Shown here piece after piece: positions 17,592 to 25,271 of a DNA stretch of 64,000 nucleotides. Within the stretch, counting starts at the first letter, position 1; each line of letters starts with the position of its first letter. The notes under the pieces were generated by a model, which saw nothing but the letters and a program-made list of their open reading frames with translations, was not told where the DNA came from and made no database searches. This DNA is from Lysobacter sp. K5869 (GTDB taxonomy: Bacteria; Pseudomonadota; Gammaproteobacteria; Xanthomonadales; Xanthomonadaceae), in the NCBI RefSeq assembly GCF_018847975.1, contig NZ_CP072597.1:1899001-1963000 (forward strand). Direction: 5' to 3'. A program made the position numbers and the translations under genes.

Positions 17592-17950
17592 TTGTCGCCG
17601 CTGCGGGCGAGCTTGGCGATGATGAAGCCGGCGGCGAAGGCGACGCCGAAGGACGCCAGCGGACGTTCGCGCACCAACTCGGCGGCGCTTTCGATCAGAT
17701 CGCGGCCCTTGTCCATCAGCGCGTCGACTTGCTCGCGCGCCGCGCCGCCGGCGTGCTCGGCCGCGGCGATGCCGGCCAGCGCGCTGTCGGCCAGATCGGA
17801 CTTGACGTTGGCCTTGCCGAGCTTGAGTTCCTCGCCGGCCACGCCGGCCGCGCTGCGGATCGCGTCGCCGGCGTCGCTGGCGGCCTGCTTGAGGTGGCTG
17901 CCGGCCTGGCCGAGGTTGCTCTTGACGTTATCGGTCGAAGTGGGGGACAT
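17588..17950 (-). CDS. YqjD/ElaB-like DUF883 protein
   Basis: The 120-residue product has a long amphipathic, Ala/Asp/Lys-rich helical region and a single C-terminal membrane helix (RPLASFGVAFAAGFIIAKLA). This is the tail-anchored layout of YqjD, ElaB and YgaM, where the RP-x-x-(S/A)-hydrophobic start of the helix is typical. These proteins tether ribosomes to the inner membrane in stationary-phase E. coli. It leads the three-gene overlapping unit. A 205-bp gap upstream separates it from the DegQ gene and should hold the promoter; no clear -35/-10 pair is visible. Confidence 0.85.
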   Translation of the reverse strand: MSPTSTDNVKSNLGQAGSHLKQAASDAGDAIRSAAGVAGEELKLGKANVKSDLADSALAGIAAAEHAGGAAREQVDALMDKGRDLIESAAELVRERPLASFGVAFAAGFIIAKLARSGDK

Positions 17951-18111
17951 GGGTTACCTCCGTGTTGCTGCGGGAATGAACCGCGGAACGTGTCCCGGGT
18001 TCGGCGGGCCGTGGTCGGGCCGGGCGATGGTAGCGGCCCTCGACGGCGATGAACGGGTGGCGCGCCGCGAAGGCGCGCGGTCGATCTTAGCGACTCGACG
18101 GCTCGATCTTA

Positions 18112-18134
18112 GCGGGCCGATGTTAACGGCCCGC
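18112..18134 (-). terminator. Hairpin after degQ-like gene
   Basis: A perfect 8-bp inverted repeat (GCGGGCCG, spacer ATGTTAA, CGGCCCGC) lies 21 bp beyond the stop of the protease gene. There is no T tract, so its efficiency as an intrinsic terminator is uncertain. Confidence 0.45.
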
Positions 18135-18155
18135 GTGCAACCGCGCGGCCCGCGC

Positions 18156-19595
18156 TCAGCGCAGGGCCAGATTGCCGACGCTGTTGCCGCGCTGCACGCG
18201 CAGCAGCAACTGTGCCGGCGCGCGGCTGAAGCTCGCGCGGAAGCCGGGAAGATCGTCGAAATTGCCGCTGCTGGCGGCGAGCACGATGTCGTCCTTGCGC
18301 AGATCGTTGGCCTCCGCGCGGCTGCCGCGGGTCACGCTTTCCACGACCACGCCGGACAGGCCGGACTGGCGCAGACGCTCGGGCAACTCGCCGAAGGTGG
18401 CGCCGGTCAGGCGCGCGTCGAGGTCGGCGCCGGCGAGCGAGCGCGGCTGTTCGCGCAAGGTCGCGTTGAGCGACAGCGACTGGCCGTCGCGGCGCACGTC
18501 CAGCGCGATCTTGCTGCCGATCGATTGCAGGCCCTCGAAATTGCGCAACGCGTCGCGTCCGTCCACGCGCTGGCCGTTGGCGCCGAGGATCACGTCGCCG
18601 GCGCGCAGCCCCGCCGCGGCCGCGGCGCTGCCGGCGAACACGCGCGAGACCAGCGCGCCGCGCGGCTCGGCCAGCTTGAGCGCGGCGGCGAGCTGCGGGG
18701 TGACGTCCTGCGACTCCAGCCCCAGCGTGCCGCGGCGCACGACGCCGTTGTTGGCGATCAGCTGATCCTTGATGTTGCGCGCCAGATTCACCGGAATCGC
18801 GAAACCCAGGCCGATGTTGCCGGCCATGCTGCCCTGCGGATTGAAGCTGGCGGTGTTGATGCCGACCAGTTCGCCGTTGAGGTTGACCAGCGCGCCGCCG
18901 GAATTGCCCGGGTTGATCGAAGCGTCGGTCTGGATGAAGTTCTGATAGCCCAAGCCGCGCAGGCCGCTGCGGCCCACCGCCGAGACGATGCCGGAGGTGA
19001 CGGTCTGGCCGATGCCGAACGGGTTGCCGACCGCGACCACGAAGTCGCCCACGCGCAGCGCGTCGGAATCGGCCAGCGAAATCGCGCTGAGGTTCTGCGC
19101 CGGAATGCGCATCAGCGCCACGTCGGTGTCCGGGTCGGAGCCGATGAAGTCGGCCTTGACCGTGCGCCCGTCGGCCAGCGTCACCGAGACCTCGTCGGCG
19201 CCCTCGATGACGTGGTGGTTGGTCAGCACGTAGCCGTTCTTGGCGTCGATGATGACGCCCGAGCCGAGCGACTCGTTGATCCGTTCCTGCGGGATGTTGG
19301 GGAACATGCGGCGGAAGATCGGATCGTTGGCGAAGGGGTTGCGGATGCGCACGGTCTGTTTCGTGTGCACGCTGACCACCGCCGGCGTGACCCGCTGCAG
19401 CATCGGCGCCAGCGACGGCAGCTGCTGGCCGGCGACCGAGGCCGGCAACGCGGCGGCGGCCGGCACCGACAGCGTGGCCGGCGGCGGCGGCGCGGCTTGC
19501 GCCGGCGCTTCCAATCCCTCGCGGATGGCGGTGGCGGCGAAACCGCCGAACGCGGCGGCCAGGGCGAGGGTCAGCAGGGTCGGCAAGGGACGCAT
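18156..19595 (-). CDS. degQ: Do/DegQ-family periplasmic serine protease
   Basis: The 479-residue product starts with a hydrophobic leader (about 5-24) that could be a signal peptide or anchor. The trypsin-like domain carries the full catalytic triad: H128 in TNHHVI, D158 in DPDTDVALMRI and S232 in NPGNSGGALV. Two PDZ domains follow (about 270-360 and 375-470), the first with LGLESQDVTPQLAAAL and GALVSRVFAGSAAAAAGLR. HtrA/Deg proteins degrade or refold misfolded periplasmic proteins. The start at 19595 gives the leader directly; the frame is open for another 111 codons upstream but that part is Arg-rich and not family-like. DegP and DegQ cannot be separated reliably by eye. Confidence 0.93.
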   Translation of the reverse strand: MRPLPTLLTLALAAAFGGFAATAIREGLEAPAQAAPPPPATLSVPAAAALPASVAGQQLPSLAPMLQRVTPAVVSVHTKQTVRIRNPFANDPIFRRMFPNIPQERINESLGSGVIIDAKNGYVLTNHHVIEGADEVSVTLADGRTVKADFIGSDPDTDVALMRIPAQNLSAISLADSDALRVGDFVVAVGNPFGIGQTVTSGIVSAVGRSGLRGLGYQNFIQTDASINPGNSGGALVNLNGELVGINTASFNPQGSMAGNIGLGFAIPVNLARNIKDQLIANNGVVRRGTLGLESQDVTPQLAAALKLAEPRGALVSRVFAGSAAAAAGLRAGDVILGANGQRVDGRDALRNFEGLQSIGSKIALDVRRDGQSLSLNATLREQPRSLAGADLDARLTGATFGELPERLRQSGLSGVVVESVTRGSRAEANDLRKDDIVLAASSGNFDDLPGFRASFSRAPAQLLLRVQRGNSVGNLALR

Positions 19596-19982
19596 CGTGT
19601 TGCGGTTCCGAAGGTGCGTGGATGGGAGGCGGAGCGCGGCGTGGTTCGGGCGTAGGTCGTACGGGCAGTCGTTCAAGCAATCGTGGCGGCCGCCGCGGGC
19701 TTCAAGAGCGGGCCGCCGCGAGAGCGGACCGTTCGAGCCTCGGCCGGGCCCGGCGCCGCCGGCTTGGACCGCGGCGCCCGCGACTCGTTCCGGCCTCGCC
19801 GCAGTGTTGAAGAGCGGCAATAAATAACCGATGAAGCCGCCGCCGTCGCGCCGCGCGTTCGCGGCCTGCGCAAGCGCGGTGCCGACACGGCGCGGCGAAG
19901 CGCGATCCGTGTCGCTGCGATGACGCACGAAGCGTGATAGTCATCAACAAGCCGTTGACTTCCGGCAACGCCGGGCGTAGCG

Positions 19983-20057
19983 TTGAACCCCTGCGAGGCC
20001 ACAACATCTAGTGGTCGGCCCCGCGGAGGGAGCCCAAGCGTAGGGGTTCGGCTTGGG
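19983..20057 (+). ncRNA. Structured nrdJa leader with alternative pairings
   Basis: About 450-520 nt upstream of nrdJa the sequence can fold as a three-way junction. P1 pairs GAACCCCTGCG (19985-19995) with CGTAGGGGTTC (20039-20049). P2 pairs GGCCAC (19997-20002) with GTGGTC (20011-20016). P3 pairs GGCCCC (20017-20022) with GGG-A-GCC (20028-20034). A competing helix, CCCAAGC (20033-20039) with GCTTGGG (20051-20057), would break P1 and P3. Candidate 'nrdJ RNA' leaders have been described upstream of nrdJ genes, and this may be one; membership could not be tested. The P2 hairpin coincides with an NrdR-box-like sequence, so a DNA-level explanation competes. The rest of the leader, 20058-20502, has a weaker GTTCCT/AGGAAC hairpin (20264-20307) and no gene. 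Confidence 0.55.
19999..20014. promoter_or_regulatory. NrdR-box-like site upstream of nrdJa
   Basis: CCACAACATCTAGTGG matches the NrdR consensus (acaCwAtATaTwGtgt) at most of its conserved positions. NrdR is the ATP/dATP-sensing repressor of ribonucleotide reductase genes, so a box here fits. Only one copy is seen, while NrdR usually uses two spaced by about three helical turns. The same bases form hairpin P2 of the proposed leader RNA. A possible promoter (TTGACT at 19955, TAGCGT at 19978, spacer 17) lies just upstream, but it would start transcription inside P1. Confidence 0.5.
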
Positions 20058-20502
20058 AAGGTCTTCACGTCTCCTTGAGGCAGGACATGCTCATGACGAG
20101 AGCGGACGCGAACCTCGCAATCACCATAAAGGCCGCACGCGGCGCGTAGCCCAACGCGCCGTGCGCATCGTCGTCGGCGGGGGGCTGGCGACGAGCCGCG
20201 AACGATCCAGCACCACCCGCGCCGGGCCGCCATCGCCCGAGCGGATGCAATCCACCCGCGACGGTTCCTACACACGTGAATCGATACACAACACGTCAGT
20301 GAGGAACGCCGTCCCGGGACACAAAAAGAAAGTCCCGATGACCGGTTCGACCCGCTTCGCCGATGTAGCTGTCGCTCCACCTGTGCCGTGACTCGGCACG
20401 CTGTAAGGCAACAGAACCATCCCCCGATTACCTCGTACAAAGAAACCACCGGCGGCGGGCGCAACCCAACGGCCCGCCGCCATTGAAGGAGACGAAACAG
20501 GC

Positions 20503-22656
20503 ATGAGCACCGTGCGCCTCGAGGCGGTCAAGCACCCGGCGGCAGAGCAAGAGATCGCCCTGCAGCCCGCGTCCCAGGACATCTGGGACAAGAAGTACCG
20601 GCTCAAGACCAAGTCGGGGGACGCGGTCGATGCCGACATCGACGGAACCTACCAGCGCGTGGCGCGGGCCCTGGCCGACGCCGAGCCCAACGCCGAGAAG
20701 CAGCAGTACTGGTACGAGCGTTTCGTCTGGGCGCTGCGCCGCGGCGCCATCCCCGCCGGCCGCATCACCTCCAACGCCGGCGCGCTGGAACACAAGCCGG
20801 CCACCTCGACCATCAACTGCACGGTCTCGGGCACCATCGAAGACTCGATGGACGGGATCCTGGAAAAGGTCCACGAGGCCGGCCTGACCCTCAAGGCCGG
20901 CTGCGGCATCGGCTACGAATTCTCGACCCTGCGGCCGCGCGGCGCCTTCGTCGCCGGCGCCGGCGCGTACACCTCCGGTCCGATGTCCTTCATGGATATC
21001 TACGACAAGATGTGCTTCACCGTGTCCTCGGCCGGCGGCCGCCGCGGCGCGCAGATGGGCACCTTCGACGTCAGCCACCCCGACGTGAAGGACTTCATCC
21101 GCGCCAAGCGCGAGGACGGGCGCCTGCGCCAGTTCAACCTCTCGCTGCTGATCACCGACGGCTTCATGGAAGCCGTCGACCAGGACGCCGATTGGCCGCT
21201 GGTGTTCCCGGTCAACATCAAGGAACGCGGCGACCTCGACCTCGACAACGCCGAGGAAGTGGTCTGGCGCGACTGGCCGACCCACCGCAACTACATCGTC
21301 CGCGACGACGGCCTGGTGGCGTGCAAGATCTACGGCCACATCCGCGCGCGGCACCTGTGGGACATGATCATGGTCTCGACGTACGACTACGCCGAGCCGG
21401 GCTTTATCCTGATCGACCGCGTCAACGAGATGAACAACAACTGGTGGTGCGAGACCATCCGCGCCACCAACCCCTGCGGCGAACAGCCGCTGCCGCCCTA
21501 CGGCGCCTGCCTGCTGGGTTCGGTCAACCTGACCAAGTTCGTGCGCAACGCCTTCACCGACCGGGCCGAGTTCGACTGGGAGGAATACAAGGAAGTCGTG
21601 CGCGTGTTCACCCGCATGCTCGACAACGTGGTCGAGGTCAACGGCCTGCCGCTGGAGCAGCAGCGCAACGAGATCATGCGCAAGCGCCGCCACGGCATGG
21701 GCTTCCTCGGCCTGGGCAGCACGGTCACCATGCTGAAGATGAAGTACGGCTCGGCCGAGTCGTGCGAGTTCACCGAGCGCATCGCCCGCGAAATGGCCGT
21801 GGCCGGCTGGGAGATGGGTTTGGCGCTGGCGAAGGAAAAGGGCGCCGCGCCGATCATGGAGGAGATCTTCACCGTCACCGCCGAGATGCTGCGCAAGCGT
21901 CCGGAAATGAAGCGCGACGGCTGGACCGTGGGCCAGGACATCCCGGGCAAGGTGCTGCACGCCAAGTACTCGCGCTACATGCAGCGCGTGGCCGAGGTGG
22001 CGCCGGAGCTGGTGGACGAACTCGCCGACATCGGCTCGCGCTTCACCCACCACAGCTCGATCGCGCCGACCGGCACGATTTCGCTGTCGCTGGCCAACAA
22101 CGCCTCCAACGGCATCGAGCCGTCCTTCGCCCATCACTACAGCCGCAACGTGATCCGCGAAGGCAAGAAGTCGAAGGAAAAGGTCGACGTCTACTCGTTC
22201 GAGCTGCTGGCCTACCGCGAACTCATCAACGCCAAGGCGATGCCGTTCAGCGACGAAGCCGAGGCCAAGCTGCCCGACTACTTCATCGCCGCCGACGACA
22301 TCACCCCGAAGGAGCACGTCGACGTCCAGGCCGCCGCGCAGAAGTGGGTGGACTCGTCGATCTCCAAGACCGCGAACGTGCCCACGGACTACCCGTACGA
22401 GCAGTTCAAGGACATCTACCGCTACGCCCACCAGCAAGGCCTGAAGGGCTGCACCACCTTCCGCTTCAACCCGGCCGCGTTCCAGGGCGTGCTGGTCAAG
22501 GAAGCCGACCTCGAGAACACCACCTACCGCTTCGAGCTCGAAGACGGCAGCGTGCTGGAGGTCAAGGGCAACGAACAGATCGAATACGACGGCGAGATGC
22601 ACACCGCCGCCAACCTGTTCGATGCGCTGAAGGAAGGCTATTACGGCAAGTTCTGA
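20503..22656 (+). CDS. nrdJa: Adenosylcobalamin-dependent ribonucleotide reductase, large catalytic part
   Basis: The 717-residue class II reductase converts ribonucleotides to deoxyribonucleotides using B12 as radical source, without oxygen. Visible are C106 in TINCTVSG and C336 in YGACLLG (expected redox pair), and NPCGEQ with N323, C325 and E327 (thiyl radical cysteine and active-site Asn/Glu). No cysteine pair is present at the C-terminus, which ends in EGYYGKF. The missing redox tail is encoded separately in nrdJb (23522-24301), as in the split nrdJa/nrdJb of Pseudomonas. AAGGAG (20486-20491) lies 11 bp before the ATG. A 450-nt or longer leader with a possible RNA structure precedes it. 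Confidence 0.95.
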   Translation: MSTVRLEAVKHPAAEQEIALQPASQDIWDKKYRLKTKSGDAVDADIDGTYQRVARALADAEPNAEKQQYWYERFVWALRRGAIPAGRITSNAGALEHKPATSTINCTVSGTIEDSMDGILEKVHEAGLTLKAGCGIGYEFSTLRPRGAFVAGAGAYTSGPMSFMDIYDKMCFTVSSAGGRRGAQMGTFDVSHPDVKDFIRAKREDGRLRQFNLSLLITDGFMEAVDQDADWPLVFPVNIKERGDLDLDNAEEVVWRDWPTHRNYIVRDDGLVACKIYGHIRARHLWDMIMVSTYDYAEPGFILIDRVNEMNNNWWCETIRATNPCGEQPLPPYGACLLGSVNLTKFVRNAFTDRAEFDWEEYKEVVRVFTRMLDNVVEVNGLPLEQQRNEIMRKRRHGMGFLGLGSTVTMLKMKYGSAESCEFTERIAREMAVAGWEMGLALAKEKGAAPIMEEIFTVTAEMLRKRPEMKRDGWTVGQDIPGKVLHAKYSRYMQRVAEVAPELVDELADIGSRFTHHSSIAPTGTISLSLANNASNGIEPSFAHHYSRNVIREGKKSKEKVDVYSFELLAYRELINAKAMPFSDEAEAKLPDYFIAADDITPKEHVDVQAAAQKWVDSSISKTANVPTDYPYEQFKDIYRYAHQQGLKGCTTFRFNPAAFQGVLVKEADLENTTYRFELEDGSVLEVKGNEQIEYDGEMHTAANLFDALKEGYYGKF

Positions 22657-22810
22657 CGGCGCGCCCGCCGCGCGTCGCCGGCCCGCGGCCGGGACGCGCA
22701 CGGCGGGCGTTCCCGTTCAGCCGGCGGGGCGGGGCGAGGCGGTTTTTCGCGAACTTCCCTCCGCCGCGGCTCGCGGAATTCAGCCGCCGGTCGCAGTGGC
22801 GCGCGCCCTC

Positions 22811-22838
22811 TGTTGTTACCGCGCGCCACGGGTATAGC
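22811..22838 (+). promoter_or_regulatory. Possible promoter of the H1-like gene
   Basis: In the 256-bp gap between nrdJa and the H1-like gene, TGTTGT (22811) and TATAGC (22833) are spaced 16 bp apart in otherwise GC-rich DNA, 75-100 bp before the start codon. The match to the sigma-70 consensus is moderate. The rest of the gap shows no gene. Confidence 0.3.
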
Positions 22839-22912
22839 ATCACTCCGGCAACACCCCGATTGCTGCACCTAGCCACGCGTACCCGAACGGAACCGCCCAC
22901 GAGGAGGGCACA

Positions 22913-23410
22913 ATGAGCAACGGTAATGGAGTGACGGCGACCCTGACCCAGGCGGCCGAGAACGTGAAGGAAACCGCGTCCAACCTCGGCAGCGCCATCG
23001 CCAGCCGCGCCGAGGAAGCCGTGGCCTCGGTCAAGAAGACCGCGACCCGCGCGCGCAAGGCCGCCAAGAAAGCCGTCGGCAGCGCCAAGAAGAAACTGGC
23101 CAAGGCCAGCGCCGACGCCAAGAAGGAAGTGAGCGCGCTCAAGGCCAAGGCCACCGGCAAGAAGCCCGCCAAGAAGGCGGCGAAGAAGGCCGCCAAGAAG
23201 GCCGCGACCAAGAAAGCCGCGACCAAGAAGACCGTGAAGAAGGCCGCCGCGAAGAAGGCCGCGCCGGCCAAGAAGGCCGCGAAGAAGGCGACCAAGAAGG
23301 CGGTCGCCAAGAAAGCGCCGGCCAAGAAGGCGGCGAAGAAAGCGGTGAAGAAGGCCGCGGCCAAGAAGGCGCCGGCGAAGAAGGCCGCCAAGAAGGCCGC
23401 CAAGCGCTGA
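22913..23410 (+). CDS. Histone H1-like / AlgP-like Lys-Ala repeat protein
   Basis: The 165-residue product has an N-terminal amphipathic part (to about residue 50). After that come about 110 residues made almost wholly of Lys, Ala, Pro and Thr in KKAAKKA- and KKAPAKKA-like units, as in eukaryotic H1 tails and Pseudomonas AlgP. Such proteins bind DNA non-specifically and compact the nucleoid or affect transcription. GAGGAGG a few bases before the ATG gives a strong ribosome-binding site. The gene sits between nrdJa and nrdJb, so its expression may follow that of the reductase. The repetitive tract is prone to length change and to assembly error. Confidence 0.85.
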   Translation: MSNGNGVTATLTQAAENVKETASNLGSAIASRAEEAVASVKKTATRARKAAKKAVGSAKKKLAKASADAKKEVSALKAKATGKKPAKKAAKKAAKKAATKKAATKKTVKKAAAKKAAPAKKAAKKATKKAVAKKAPAKKAAKKAVKKAAAKKAPAKKAAKKAAKR

Positions 23411-23421
23411 GTTCCGCAAGT

Positions 23422-23449
23422 CCCTCTCCCGTCCCGCGACGGGAGAGGG
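23422..23449. terminator. 11-bp perfect hairpin between H1-like gene and nrdJb
   Basis: CCCTCTCCCGT and ACGGGAGAGGG form a perfect stem around CCCGCG, 12 bp after the H1-like stop codon. There is no T tract. It may end or attenuate transcription from the upstream genes, which would separate nrdJb expression, or it may be a dispersed repeat. Confidence 0.5.
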
Positions 23450-23521
23450 CAGGGCGCAGTTCCCGCCCGGCAAGACGTTCCCCCACAGAATCAGCAGCGC
23501 AGCAACGCAGGAGTCGGGCCC

Positions 23522-24301
23522 ATGGCCGTCAAGATCGAGAAGAAAATCAAGGGCTACAGCGTGGTCACCCCGGAAGACAAGGCGAAGGACGCCGCCGCCA
23601 AGGCCGCCGCCGCGAGCGCGCCCGCCGCGCCGGCCGAGCTGCCGGGCGACAACGTCATCCAGATGCACGAGCGCATCGAACGCCCCGAGATCCTGATCGG
23701 CTCGACCTACAAGATCAAATCGCCGCTGTTCGAGCACGCGCTGTACGTGACCATCAACGACATCGTGCTCAACGCCGGCACCGAACACGAATCGCGCCGT
23801 CCGTTCGAGATCTTCATCAACTCCAAGAACATGGACCACTTCCAGTGGATCGTGGCGCTCACGCGCATCATGTCGGCGGTGTTCCGCAAGGGCGGCGACG
23901 TGACCTTCCTGGTCGACGAGATGAAGGCCGTGTTCGACCCGCGCGGCGGCTACTTCAAGGCCGGCGGCGTGTACATGCCCTCGCTGGTGGCCGAACTCGG
24001 CGCCATCGTCGAGGACCACCTCAAGTCGATCGGCATGATCCACGACCCGGAAATGAGCGACGCCCAGCGCGACCTCATCGCCGAGAAGCGCCGCGCCTAC
24101 GAAGAGCGCTCAAAAAAAAACCCTGACGGCGGCGCTTCGATCACCGTCGTCGCCCCGCGCAGCGAAGACGTGACCGTCACCGGCGAAGGCGCGAGCTTCC
24201 CGCCCAGCGCGACCATGTGCCACAAGTGCAGCACCAAGGCCGTGGTGATCATGGACGGGTGCGCGACGTGCTTGAACTGCGGGTATTCCAAGTGCGGCTG
24301 A
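23522..24301 (+). CDS. nrdJb: NrdJb: small part of split class II ribonucleotide reductase
   Basis: The 259-residue product begins MAVKIEKKIKGYSVV, typical of NrdJb, then has an Ala/Pro-rich linker. A conserved domain follows with ILIGSTYKIKSP, ESRRPFEIFINSKNM and GGVYMPSLVAELGAIVE. It ends in a cysteine-rich tail, C-x2-C-x10-C-x2-C-x2-C-x4-C-G. NrdJb supplies the C-terminal thiols that re-reduce the active site of NrdJa after each turnover, and may bind zinc. It lies about 870 bp after nrdJa, with the H1-like gene between them. A run of nine A (24112-24120) falls just before the cysteine tail and could allow slippage into a frame that stops within a few codons. Confidence 0.92.
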   Translation: MAVKIEKKIKGYSVVTPEDKAKDAAAKAAAASAPAAPAELPGDNVIQMHERIERPEILIGSTYKIKSPLFEHALYVTINDIVLNAGTEHESRRPFEIFINSKNMDHFQWIVALTRIMSAVFRKGGDVTFLVDEMKAVFDPRGGYFKAGGVYMPSLVAELGAIVEDHLKSIGMIHDPEMSDAQRDLIAEKRRAYEERSKKNPDGGASITVVAPRSEDVTVTGEGASFPPSATMCHKCSTKAVVIMDGCATCLNCGYSKCG

Positions 24302-24348
24302 GGCCGGATCAAGACGCCAGCGGTGCTCACATCCGACCATGTGGGGGC

Positions 24349-24375
24349 GGGGCAGTTCCTTCGGAGCCCCTTTTT
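24349..24375 (+). terminator. Intrinsic terminator after nrdJb
   Basis: GGGGC (24349-24353) pairs with GCCCC (24366-24370), with a further TCC/GGA inner helix, and is followed by TTTTT. It is placed 47 bp after the nrdJb stop and likely ends that transcript. Confidence 0.75.
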
Positions 24376-24583
24376 CCTGCTCTGAAGGCATGATTTTGCG
24401 AGCAAAGTGTAGCTAGCCTGAGCCGGCCTCTTTGATCTTCGGATCGTGCGCGATATACGCCACGCTAAGAGTTGGTGGCGCCTGTTAAGGCGCGCACCCC
24501 GCATCCTTCAATACCTCCCACAGCGGGACCTTTTGATGATGTCGAGCGGACACGCGGCGGTGCTTGGCCGGAATGGCCCTGCT

Positions 24584-25267
24584 CTAAATATCGTCCTCAA
24601 GGCTCTGCCCCTGCACCCGCAGCCAGTCACGAGCGCGCTTCATGCTGGGCGATTGCGCGCGCACGATGTTCCAGAAGCGGGGCGTGTGGTTGGGCTCCAT
24701 CAAGTGCGCCAGCTCGTGCACGATCACATAGTCGATCACGAACATCGGGGCCTTGATCAGCCGCCAGCTGAAATTGAGGTTGTTACCCGGCGTGCATGAG
24801 CCCCAGCGGAGGCGGCTGTCACCGATCTTGACTTGTGCGTAGCTGACGCCAAGACTCTTGGCGTGCAGGTTCACGCGGGGCACGATTCTTTCCTGCGCGC
24901 GTTCCATATACCACTGCCGCAGCACCCGCTTGCGTTCGCTGACGCGTGAGCGCGGGATCAGAAATTTACCGGCAAAGCGCACGCCAGCATCGGCGGCGTC
25001 CACCAGCTCGATGCGGTAAGCGTGGCCCAGGTACAAGGCGGATTCGCCGTTCACCAGTTCCTTGCCGGGAGCGTGCGGCAAGGGTTGGTACTTCTGCGCA
25101 TCGTTGAGTTTCTCGAACAGCCATTGGCGCTTGCCGTCCACCAGCTGGCGAAGTTTGTCTTCGGGAAAGCCCACGGGGGCGTGCACGACCACGGTTCGGT
25201 CGCGCTCGACGGTAATGGTGACATTCTTGCGCTTGGCCGAGCGACGGATTTCGTAACTGAGGACCAT
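24584..25267 (-). CDS. YgjP/SprT-like metallopeptidase of the R-M operon
   Basis: The 227-residue product has a zinc-protease motif HELAHLMEPNH (HELAH at 184-188, third ligand region after it) and the YgjP-like stretch KIGDSRLRWGSCTPGNNLNFSW. It is annotated in many genomes as an M48 or DUF45/YgjP-like family protein. Genes of this type are often the last member of type I restriction operons; the role there is not established. A proteolytic control of the restriction enzyme would be one idea, an inference only. It starts 4 bp after the hsdR stop, so it is co-transcribed with hsdR. Confidence 0.88.
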   Translation of the reverse strand: MVLSYEIRRSAKRKNVTITVERDRTVVVHAPVGFPEDKLRQLVDGKRQWLFEKLNDAQKYQPLPHAPGKELVNGESALYLGHAYRIELVDAADAGVRFAGKFLIPRSRVSERKRVLRQWYMERAQERIVPRVNLHAKSLGVSYAQVKIGDSRLRWGSCTPGNNLNFSWRLIKAPMFVIDYVIVHELAHLMEPNHTPRFWNIVRAQSPSMKRARDWLRVQGQSLEDDI

Positions 25268-25271
25268 GGCA

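Noticed and set aside
19983..20100. Canonical cobalamin riboswitch upstream of nrdJa
   Set aside because: GGGAAGG and GAGGCAGGACATGC resemble fragments of the B12 core, but the GCCACTG element and the GGTGCAA-type part are missing or out of order. The structure found is described instead as a leader of unknown class.
19673..20464. Minus-strand 263-codon frame upstream of nrdJa
   Set aside because: Arg/Cys/Ala-rich, no domain, and it covers the structured leader and likely promoter region of nrdJa.
20928..22701. Long minus-strand frame opposite nrdJa
   Set aside because: Antisense to a gene with all class II reductase motifs. The translation is a Val/Leu/His/Arg-rich string without family marks.
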